Assembly (NCBI RefSeq): GCF_001949145.1
Contig: NW_019091559.1
Span: 613,409 to 639,659 of the forward strand
Source of the DNA: Acanthaster planci
Taxonomy: Eukaryota > Echinodermata > Asteroidea > Valvatida > Acanthasteridae
Direction of reading: 5' to 3'
Length of the DNA stretch: 26,251 nucleotides
Part shown: one piece after another, positions 10,451 to 22,400 of the stretch
Layout of the letters: every line of letters begins with the position of its first letter
Position numbering within the stretch: position 1 is the stretch's first letter
The notes under the pieces: model-generated
What the model was told of the DNA's origin: nothing
Database searches by the model: none
Seen by the model: only the letters and a program-made list of their open reading frames with translations
Program-made: the position numbers and the translations under genes

Positions 10451-13400
10451 CTGAGGATAAAGAACATTTTGGACCAAATAATTTTCTTCCAAATTTACCT
10501 TTATTTTTCCATTTCTCTAAGTTTACGGAATTTGGTTTAGGAATGCATTTTAAATTTGACCTCCCCCCAAAAAACAGCATGCAACTTGAAAAAAGTTCTG
10601 CATAAATTTAATTGACAAATGATATATCTAATTACAACACACTTAGGTATTCCCATTCAGATCAAATACAGTGGAACGCCGCTATACCACACCCCGCTAT
10701 ACCAAACCCCGCTATACCAAACCCCGCTATACCAAACCCCGCTATACCAAACCCTGCTATACCAAACCCCCCTATACCAAACCCTGCTATACCAAACCCC
10801 GCTATACCAAACCCCGCTATACCGAACATTCGGCTGTACCAAACATCCTCCTTGGCTCCCAATAATTTGTGCACAGATTCTACCAAACACTATTCAGTTG
10901 CCGTTTGTAATTCCCGAACGTCAACATGATAAAAAAGTCAGTGTTTTTTAAGTTGAAAAGTGACAAGTGGCCATTATTTCCCCAAGGATTAGAAGGGAAA
11001 GTCACTTGTTGTCAACGGTATTGAATAGACGCTGGTTTTCATCCAATGATTTGTGTCTAACTTCNNNNNNNNNNNNNNNNNNNNNNNNNNNNNNNNNNNN
11101 NNNNNNNNNNNNNNNNNNNNNNNNNNNNNNNNNNNNNNNNNNNNNNNNNNNNNNNNNNNNNNNNNNNNNNNNNNNNNNNNNNNNNNNNNNNNNNNNNNNN
11201 NNNNNNNNNNNNNNNNNNNNNNNNNNNNNNNNNNNNNNNNNNNNNNNNNNNNNNNNNNNNNNNNNNNNNNNNNNNNNNNNNNNNNNNNNNNNNNNNNNNN
11301 NNNNNNNNNNNNNNNNNNNNNNNNNNNNNNNNNNNNNNNNNNNNNNNNNNNNNNNNNNNNNNNNNNNNNNNNNNNNNNNNNNNNNNNNNNNNNNNNNNNN
11401 NNNNNNNNNNNNNNNNNNNNNNNNNNNNNNNNNNNNNNNNNNNNNNNNNNNNNNNNNNNNNNNNNNNNNNNNNNNNNNNNNNNNNNNNNNNNNGTCATCT
11501 ACAGAAAGGCATCAAATAATCTGCGTCTAACTTCAAGAAGACCACGCCCTAAACCAAAACAACCAATTATTTGCATGCACATGTGACAGAAAACTGTTGC
11601 CCTCAGAAAAATCTACTTAAGTAGGACACTTCTTAAAGAAACTTACTGCCCAGCATGGAGTCTTGCTCTGATGGTGCTGAAATCCATTGGTTTCTTGATA
11701 ATCTTGCGATAGCTGGGGAATTGTTTAGTGTTGACTGGGACGAGAAATGGCCAAGAATTCTCTTCCTTCTCTAACTCAGTCATGATCAGCCTGTTGAGAT
11801 GAGAGTTGGGAGGCAAGAGGGAGAAATAAGTCACAAGAGGCTACAGAAACTCTAAAATCTCCAGATTTTTACTATTTACCGTATATTTAGAATTCAGGTT
11901 TAAGGACTAGATTGAATACACAGATAAAAGTTGTGGGGATTCCAGAGCTGATGTCTTGGGATGAGAGAGGATTTGATTATTCATTTAAAGACTCAAGCAC
12001 TACGAGTTCTAGCTCAGACAATCATGCAACTTCACTGCGAAATAAGATTCCACATTTCAAGACTTACTGTACCTGTATGTCCTAACTTAGATAATGAACT
12101 GTAGATTTGGCAGAGAACTTACATGGAAGTTCTAGGTTTTAGTACTCGACAAACTGTTTTGCATACATCACAGATGGACAGACACCATGATAGTCACCAT
12201 GACAGTCACCATGACAGACATCATGACAGACACCATGACAGTCACCACCGACTTACTTGCAAGGAGCCATCTCCTTCTTCTTGGCAGCCTTCTCTTCCTT
12301 CTGTGCCTCTTTGTCCACTGACACGGCTGGACTTGATGGAGTCTCAGCCGGTGTACTTCGACCTGAATGATGACCTGAGTGATGACCTTTGTCATGACCT
12401 TTTTCCTTCTTGTCTTTGCTCTTTCGTTTGTGGTTCCGGCTTTTTGAGGCTTTGCGTTTGACCTTCTGGCATGGTGGGCAGAACCACTTGCCACGGGGGA
12501 ATCTGGGAGGGAGGTATGAATGAAAGACATTATAAGTGGGAGAAACTAAAATCTTACCAGATGAAGAAGCATAGAATTACATTCCACACCATACAAGCAA
12601 CAAACAGGCTTACCGCCATTTCATACTAAACCAAAATTGTGACGCTGTGAATTCCCAAAAGTTCAACACATTTTAACTCCAGCAAAATTTCGCTGCAAAT
12701 CTTTTGTGAGGTCAAAGTCACTTCGCGTTCACATTCACCCACAGTATGAACTGGTCTTCTGGTGAAAATCATTTTCACAAAGCACAAGTATGATACCCTG
12801 ACTTACTTGCTAAGTACAGGATCAAGGCAGTTGAGGTGGTAGGCTCGTGGACATTGCTCACATTTCAAGAGTTTACCAGTCTTCTGGCATTCAGTACATG
12901 TGCCTGGCTCTCCAGTTGCCTGTGAAAGAAATGAGAAGGAGTAGTACAATGTAGGCTGGTCCTATGGAGAAGACTGACAAGATGACCAAGGACCATACCT
13001 CTTCAACTTCAAATAGGACAGGCCCTATCCTTAACCCTAACAGTCCTCAATCCTCCAACAGGGGAAGGATTGAGGAGTGTTAGGGTTAAGGAAAAACCTG
13101 GGGTAATCAATTTTGAGCAAAGAATTTCTTAAACTGAGTGGAAGTTCTTAAAACTTATTCCTGTCTCAAGAATCATTCAATCTTGCTGAAGGAAATGTTG
13201 GTCTATTATATCGCTGCCCTGTCAAAGGAATGAAACTGATGTAACTTGTTAGTGCACTATTCCAAGGAACCAAATTCAATCTTTGCCTGGCTATACTGCT
13301 TCTATGAATACTTCCAACTCTTAAAAAACTGATAAAATCGACTGAAAAAAGTAATGATGCCCCACTTTGTTTGCTTGTGTGCTTTCCTCTAGGGCCAAAG

Positions 13401-16400
13401 GGAATGTGTTTACATCAGGAAAGAGCACATGTAAAATAATGGAATGATGTCATTATGTTACAGATCTAATGAAACAAGTAGATTCTTAGAAAGATAGCTT
13501 TCTCTTTACACTTGTAGAAAAACATTCTTCATGCCTCTAAGGCATCAAATGTAATATTTTTAAAAATCTGTCATGGTGAAAAATGCAAAAGTTCATGCAC
13601 ATGTACCGGTAAATGTGAGCTGCTTTTATGATGAATTCAAGATTAGTCAGCAACAACAAAAAACAAGCAACAAATTTTGCAATTCTGGAGGTTAAAGGGC
13701 AAGCTTTAAGTTGTGCCTTTAACTGAAATTAAACATCAGAGTTAATGTCAGGACTTAAAGACAACTTTGGTAAAAAAAGTGATAAAACAGTTTTGTTAGT
13801 GAATATTAAAATTTCAAAACATGTGGAGATTACTCCAAATAGGCTGCAGATAACATAACAGACATGTACTGCAGCTTCTCTTAAGACCAGTGGAAACATA
13901 AATTGAAGACAATTCAAGATAAACCACTTGAAATACATGTATATCATTCTTATCTTACAACAAAATGAACACAACTGAAAGATAATTGTGCGGTTTAAAG
14001 GATCCATGCAATGTGTGTTTGTACTCTTCTTTAATGTATGAAGACTCTTTGGAATCTTTTTTGAGTTACATGAACTGATAAGTGCACTTTTTGAAACATT
14101 CAAAATTGACCAAGCATTTCCCGACAAGTTAGGGCACTTTTGCACTGATGTAGATCCAGGAACACACGCCTCAGTTTGCATGTTTTCATGTTCAAATTGT
14201 GAATTCCAAATTTGCTACTTGAAAACATTTCCGAGAGAAGGTTGCTTACTGGCTTATTGCCATATACTTACAACATATAGTGCAGAAGGAAATAAAATCT
14301 ACATGTACGAAAGCAGTGTTAAAAAATAGAAAAATTCTGTGTGCACAATTTCATCATAAATCAGTACAACATTGAGATTCAGTGCCTTGCATGACATCAT
14401 CATTTTGCTCATGAATATGCATATTGTATCAGCATAAAAACAAGAAAAGCCCAAAAATTTGGGTTATCTTGTAAATAGTAAAACAATAATTTATATAATA
14501 CGATTAACTGACAACTAAAGGTGTCACTCCAAGAGTTTTAGTAAAATTTAGTAAAATATTTCTATTACATGGTCCCTTTAAAGCTTTATAATCAAAACTG
14601 GTTGCCATGGTTAGGTGATTAAATTATTTGTCTAACTTTGGGGGTGAGATGACATCATATGCCAGTGCTGATGACATATTATCACCACAGTGGGGATGAA
14701 TTAGTGATGAATGTATGACTGGGAACATCCACACAAAAGCTATCTATAAGCTCCAAGATATTTCAGTGAAAGAGTGCTGTGATGTCCGATGTATAACGAC
14801 AAAGGACAATGCAGATGTCCGGGGAGTTCTGAAGAAAAGTGCCAGAATTAACTCCAAAAAGGTGAATAATTAGCCAGCACAATCATAGCATCAAAGTGCC
14901 CTCACTCTGCTCTTGTTAGTAGGCCCATAAGCAAAACAGCGCCCCCACTTTGCTGATGAAGATAGCACAGTTTGTGCACAGTGCCAATAAGATATCAAAG
15001 AACTGCTTCAATGATGAGACAAGTTTTGATCTGTTCAGTTCAACTGTCATAAGTAATGAGCAAGATTGAGCACCAACTTTAGTTCAACCATTGTTCAATT
15101 GTTACCACTGCCTTCAAACGCCCCTGGGAAACATGTAGGTTGAACCATTTCAGTCAATTCAATCTCTCTCATGTCGCTACTGACTGCATGCAAAGTCTAT
15201 GCCATCTTGTACAACTATTTCATAAAAAGCAATGCAACTGTGCCCTGGAACCTAAGTCCATTACAGTCAACAAGCTAGTCCAACTATCCACTGTTTAAGC
15301 AATCTTGGTTGAACCACAAAAGTGAGGATTTTGTATAACTATAGTTTGACCAACATTGCTCAAACAATGGATGCTTAAGACTATCAAGTTGACCATTTGG
15401 AACTTGGGGCTTGGTTGCATCACTATTATCAATAGTTGATTTTATTAATCGGTATGGATGGAACCATTCATGTGACATTAATTTAATGGGACATCATCCT
15501 AAGTGCTGCAGCCAAAGGTATCCAGTGAGTGAGGATGAGATTGGACAAAATAGTTTGACTTAGGCCTTTAAAGTGTAACTGAATTGCGCATGCATGTTGT
15601 TCAATAGTAAATAGCCAGTGGCTTAACTATAGTCCATGCCCAAACTGACTGAATACTCTATTAAGGACCACCACCCCCATGGCATGGAGCCCATAAGATT
15701 TCAAAAACCTGCCACCATCATGAAACTGTTACCTCTATCTGGTAAGCTCAGCTGTTATTAACTCAATGTAATGCTACCCCCCCCTTCACCCTTTCCCCCT
15801 AATCACCAAGTTGCTGTCAGTTCAGCAGTAAGTACATGTACACTCAAGCTTTCTGCTTGCGTTCCCATATTGCAATTCTCCCAGCTGTGAGCATACCTTG
15901 GAAATACAGACGGAACAGTACCAATCCCCTTCTGGTATCTGCGTCTTCTTGGGTTTGATGCAGTAAGTATGGAAGCCCTTATCACAGCCGTCACATAGCA
16001 AGAGAAGTGCTTCATTATCCCCTTTGCGACACAGCTGACAGAACTGGACAGAGGGAGGGTGGGGAACGTTGTATCAGGAGACAACCCAGAGAGAATCCAC
16101 TCACCTAACTACTTCTAACACTAGATTTTAGAGCTTAACAGATTGCTGCATACTTCTAGAACCTCTGTTCCTGTCTTAACCCCAATTTCTTGTTTTAATC
16201 TATTCAATACTGCAACCTCTTTGTTTTTTTTATAGAAGGAAGCAGGCCTACAGAATAGGTGAAGACACCATAGTTCAGTTGGTTACTTTGTGAGAGGAGG
16301 GGGGTAGAAGAAATTACGTCCACCAGCCCACGGGTCAACTGTACCCTTTTTGGCCCAACAGAGCTACTACCTTTTTCACAGGTACATCAGGATTTTCAGC

Positions 16401-19400
16401 TAGAGTGGTGTGAAGATGGGGCAAGACGGAAGGAACCCAGATGCATTGGATAATTGTATGCCATACATTTACATGTAAAAACTGAAGTGTCCAACATGGG
16501 ATTACAATCAGAAATGTAATGCACTTGGCATGTTTATTAAATGGCTTGCGAGCTACAGTGCCTAGGGCACTTTTGAGGAATCCTTGGTGTCATTACCAGA
16601 AATAATTAATAAAAATAAAACTACTTTCAATATTAGGCAAGGGCATAAGCATACATGTATGCTCAGCAGAGACCTCCCCAACCACTTTATGTTCATTTCT
16701 TGAGCTGTATTTAAGAATCTTCATCTTTCAAGTCATGCACTATACCTGATGAGTTGGGGGAACTTATACTTACAACTTTCATAATAGACTTGTCCCAGGC
16801 TATACACTTCTCCAGTACATTCAGACACATATGTAGACGAGATGCAGAGGTTGCATTCTCCACGGTACGTCGCCAACGCACTAATCCTTTGGATGGTTCC
16901 TCCTCAGCCTTGGGGAAAAGGGATTCCTCAGGAAGAGCCACTGCTGCTGCACTGCCACGAGATCTGGGATTAGGATTAGAAAGGATTAGTAAGGACTGAC
17001 ACTCTCGGAATCACAACAAGTGAGGAAAATGTTGCAACTTATCAGAGCTGCTCATGAATCAGGTTAAGGCTTAGCCTGTCAGTTTAAATTATGCTTGTTG
17101 AATCAAATACTCTCTCCAACTATGTTGACATCCTTTCTGTGATATGAAATAGTTTTGAAATTGTTATTACATTGCTGCTAAGATTGGGAAATTTGAACAA
17201 GTTCAGCTTTACATATGTTACATATTTTCAAGATGTATTATGTTACATACAAATCAACTTCAGCATTACACTGTTGAGATCCATCTGCAGGACAAAAACA
17301 ACAGACAAAACAGTGGACATCTCATCAAAATACTGAACACAAACCAACATAAATACAAAACATTACATTGTTTGAAGCTTTCTATTATGCTGTTTATTCT
17401 AAATACCAATGACCAGAAACCAGTGGTCATGGCGATATTTGGTATGATGGATAACCTGTAGTTACCATGTTTGACAATCTGACTATCCAAGAGAATACTG
17501 TGCTCCTCTTTGGAAACAATCACCAATCACCACAAGACTTGAACCCTACCATAACATCATCATCAACAGAAATTGTGCCTACTCATTGGTTGACAGAAAG
17601 TCACGACATTCCAAAGAAAAGTGCCCACAATGACCGGTGTAGGTTACGTCTAGCATTTATTGTTGAAAACTTTTGCTTAACAGATTTTGATAAAAATATC
17701 TTTGGATAATTCTTTAATATAATTTTCACTTAAAATGTGACCATCAGTAAAGCCTACACATGGGTGCCAGGCATTGATAAAAAATTATGATACTAAAGTG
17801 TCTATCCAAGCCTGTCTCCTTGTCACCAGGAAAGGGGTGCTAACACACTTTGTCCACAAAGCTTCATGCAAGCCTTGACCATCTGAAACTAAAGAAGGCA
17901 ATATGGATGTACCAGGACTAACTTTTGCTCTTCACTTGTGCTTTTGATATCACACATTTCTACCACAGCAGGTGGGAATCTAATTATAACTTAATCAAGT
18001 GAGCACACGAAGATTCACTCTTCTTGCATCTTCAACCAAAGAAGTGTGTCCCTAGACAAAGAGGCTGTCACAGTACCATGCAAATCAGAAAGCTAGGAAT
18101 TGAAATGATTTAGTACAGCATGAGACAGTCTAGCAAACAGATGGTGGTGTTCTCAATCTCTGGTGGTCTCCCTTCTTGAAGCGGTTAGCAGGTGTAGATG
18201 AAGATGCTATTGTACCTACCAAATTGATCTCCAATATCGTCAACCGTTTTGCTCCGGGCTGTCCGGCTGCTATTCACATCAGACTGTTTCAGCAAATAAC
18301 ATGTTAGGTTCCTGGTTTTTAAAACTCATTTAGAATGCAACAGGGCCTTCATATTTGATTCAAATTAAATACATGGCTACCAAGAAATTCTGCATTTTGT
18401 GCATTCTTAGAAAAAAATTAATGCCCTGATGCAAGACCTTGTTATAATTGAATTGACGTACATGTCCATTAGAACAGTACTCAAGTATGTATTCCCAGTC
18501 TGGTCAAACTTACTAAAAACAAAAAGTCTCCAACAATTGAAGGCATTAAATAATGCACCTGTCAAATAATTGTTGGTAATAGTACATCAATTACTCTGAT
18601 TATTCAACTGTCCTTAATCATCTTTAGTTATCATCTGTATGTACATGTATGTATGAGGGTCCTACATGTACATGTATGTATGAGGGTCCTACATGTATGT
18701 ACATTTATGTATGAGGGTCCTACATGTATGTTTAGGAGCTCTGCTTCTTTTGCGCCCCTCTGCAGTCTTTACTCCCATGTTCAAACAATACTTCAATGTA
18801 AATATCCATGTACATGTAATTGGGTGGGCTTAAACTTCATACATGTACATCTGGCAAAATTCTCCCCACTTGAATTATGAAGGACCTAAAAGGATCTACA
18901 TGTATAGCTGGCCATATTCATAAAGGAGATATCAGCTTGGAATTTTCTGTGTGAGTGCAATATGCATGGTATAGTATTATTGGCATTGATGAACAGGTGC
19001 AGCTTGATAGCAAATGTCTTTTTACACAGTATGAAAGCCTAGCTAAAAGATCTCGAGAGAAAATCTAAATTAGGGTAGGAATACATGTACATGTACATTG
19101 GGACAAAAATCTTTTGGGGGGGACTTTTAGGGATTTTCTTGTTTTTCACGATTAAAAAAAATGATTGACTTCTTGGACAAAATTTTTCTTCTCTGAAAGT
19201 AGCCAAATTCTGGCAGGCTGGACCAGGCCTTGTAGGCCATGCAAAAGTACCTGATGTCCCACAGATGAAAATCCGATGTATTCGCTTGCACACTTTGTTC
19301 TGATTAGTCATCTACCAAAACTTGCTGGAGCGAGTAGTTCATTCAGACATAGGTCAACACCTACATGTATTGTCTTTTCATTTTAGTATTTTTTATGTAC

Positions 19401-22400
19401 AGTAGGTGCTTGCTCACAGCAACCTACCTGGACGCAGCACTTTCTGTGACTGGCTGACCCTGGCTGGCTACTTTTATTGCATTTTCACTGTGAAAAGTGA
19501 AACAAACAAAAAAATCTACCTGAACTGTACAGAACTTTGCTATCCAATTAGTACGGCCAAGATGGTTTGCATTAGCTGCTCCGGTGTATCCAATTTTTTA
19601 ACAGGTTTTTAGCTCATTTGTTGAGGAGTTTTTGCAAAGATTTTTATGAGCAAATATGAAATATAAATAGCTGCTGGCTTTTTACCTGGGAATGTCACCG
19701 AAGGTCCGAGAAAAGCTGAAGCACATAGGACATAGCATGTTAATTTAACCTTCTTAAAAAAAAATTTCCTATAAAATAACTGGTTAAGCAACCAAAACAA
19801 AAATGTTATTAAGCAACAACTCACCTTGAAGGTAGTAATAAAACGGAGTCAGTCAATAATAATGCAACATGTTAAGAAACTACACGTAAGTAACATTCCG
19901 GTTTAGTTACATTTGAGGTTTTAACTAATTCCAAGCTACACAAAAAACCATTCTGGCTCTTTTCCTGAGGTGTCAATCTAATCATTTTGACAAAGTCTGA
20001 ACGAGTCTAAAAACCAAAGATACATATTAATACAAGGACGTTTTTTTAACTTGGCTTAGAACTTATACAAAGGATATATGACTCATTTGTAGTTGCTATT
20101 TAATTTCCCTTTTTAAAGAAAAATGCATCCAATCAAAGGAATCGTGCGACAGAAACAAGCAGTTGGCCTGACAAAATACACATTTTTAGTGGACAGTGTC
20201 ATCCTTCACAGATTTGTTCTAATAAACTTTCGAACCACACTGAGAACATTCAGCTTTTTCAACATTGTCTTGGAGAAGGGTTAACCCTGAGGTTTTTAGA
20301 CATCTCTGAGACAAAACTGAATCAGTTGCTTCATGTTGATGAACAGCATTCAAATTCAAAAGGAAAACGTCTGACTGGAGTTCCAATACAATGTCACACC
20401 ATTGGCAATCTAATCCCTCATCAATCTTTACAAATAGTCAGGGGCAGCTTCTTCAACAGAAAGTAGAAGATGTTCTGAATGCCAGATCTGACTCCACATA
20501 CCCTCAAAATAAGCCTGAAGTGTCAGCAGATCAAGAATCAAATGGAAAGAGTTTTGTAAATCTCCACTTCCAGTTATCTTCAAAACATTCAAAAAGCAGG
20601 AAGAAAGGCCAAAAAAGCACAGTGCCCCAGAAAGACGGAAATCAAGGCTCTCAATATTTCCTACCACCATCCAAAACAGATAATGAAGCCCAAACGCCTA
20701 CACATGGAATGATAACGATCATGGTCCATCACCAAAGATGTGGTTATGCAATGTACATGAAGTTTAACCACTTGCCGCCGGGGTTTCTGGTACCAGACAC
20801 GTACATGTATGCTTTATACTTGTGGCCAGGGTCTCCAAAATTGCACAAAGGGAACTGGGTCATGTAACAAAAGACCGTACTCAGAAAAAAAGATTAGGCT
20901 GCTGGGTAATACCAACATTTTTCATTCTCAACAGTGGAGATAATCCAGCCTTGTTTTGAAACAGTATACCACGGTTTGGGCATTTAGTGCGAGCAGATTA
21001 CCACCAGGGACAAAGCGCTTCATCACTGCAGCGATGAGCCACACAGCACCAATGCACGCCAATCTGGCCTCCACTGAAAAGAGGTCAGCAGCGCACTGTA
21101 CCAGGTTTGTGAACAAAAGAAAGTTAAATAACACCATACAATCCAGGCTCTTTTTACAAGGCTGCAGGCCTGGCTGAAATACTCGGGCGTCAATAGATTT
21201 TGTCTGTCAGATTAGAGTAGCCACCAGACAGTAATTTGTGTGGGTGTAAATGTCCATTAATTGAAAAGATGAATTTTTGAAGAATTTTGAAAACTGAATA
21301 TCTTGAAAATGTTCTGATTATTGCACTCATTTTTCAAACCACCCGGCAGCAAGTGGTTAAAAGAAAACAAGATTGCAAAGTAGAAAAAGGAGTATTTGAT
21401 GAGTTGATTTCAAAGGTAGATAAAGCAATACAGTTTGGCCCTTAACAAAATCCTTGAGAAGTCTCATAAAAGAAAAGACAAATATGCTATATTTTTGTCA
21501 GGACATATACGCCAGGCCAGATCCATAAAGTTTGGAGTCATTCAAGCATTTTACTGTTGTTTTGTTTGAAAGCGTATAAAAAATCCTTTCTGCAAATGCT
21601 TCCTTTGAAAAGACACGATTTATTGAGTACTTCAACTGTTTTTGATTGCTCCTAATTCAGTTTGTTGTCCTTTCTCTGCAAAATAATTCTTGCAAATGCA
21701 AATTATTGGAAATTTTTTAAAAAAAATTTCCAAGCTACTTTTTGACTATAATGCAAAGATACGGAAATTCTGAATGAAGTATAATTTGAAATTACAAGTG
21801 ACTTCATCAGAGTTTTCAGAATGATACCAAAGCTGTTAAATAAACAGAGCAAAATAAGAGACAAATAAAATTGGCAATCATTAAACCATCAATAAATGCA
21901 ACAGAAACCTAAACTATCTTTAACTAATGGCGACCAAAATTCTATTCAAAGTTGACGTTTTAGTAGCTTGCCTTCAGTTACAGCTTTGTGGAACAATGTT
22001 ACTGCGTGCTGGTAAACAAGTGTTCGTTGGACAATAAACAAATTCTGGACTGTTGTAAGACATAAATGGCTTGGACATGAGATCCTACAAGTAGAACTCA
22101 GCTGGGGATTAGTGAAAGTAATATAAAAATCACATGTTGGTGACCTGATTTTATTAAACTGAGTTCTGTTGTTCCTATGACTTTTCTAAGTATGTGCACT
22201 GAGTTCGACCATTATTGAGAAGTTTGATCTCATAATAACCCATGCACATTGATGTGGACTTGACGAAACAAATGGGTTGTTTCTGGTGTTTCATTTACAG
22301 ACAAGACCACGCATCTCGATGATTCAAATTATAATCATTTTAGTGTTAATCTAGACACACTTCCAATTTTTTGGGTATTGAACAAGCATGCACTTGAAAA

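Larger units (their letters stand above)
10451..11646 (-). other. BAZ2 intron inside the bromodomain, with array and gap
   Basis: About 1.2 kb splitting the bromodomain after the ARLHAG segment. It contains the 15-bp array, a pogo-like terminus and the run of N, described separately. Confidence 0.85.

Noticed and set aside
10612-10951. Overlapping repeat-peptide ORFs (PAIPNPAIPN and similar) on both strands
   Set aside because: They come from the 15-bp minisatellite, whose unit is a multiple of three and stop-free; all frames are open at once.
10967-11586. Long ORFs of 169-187 codons
   Set aside because: Nearly all their length is the run of N.
12123-12461. + strand ORF with HHDSHHDS repeats
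   Set aside because: It is antisense to a well-supported BAZ2 exon and crosses its 12-bp intronic repeat.
13031-13090. Interstitial telomere repeat
   Set aside because: Only one or two TTAGGG-like units per arm; the notable feature is the hairpin, not a telomeric array.
13729-14181. 150-codon - strand ORF in the PHD intron
   Set aside because: No domain, no splice-compatible place in the BAZ2 model, AT-rich composition like the surrounding intron.
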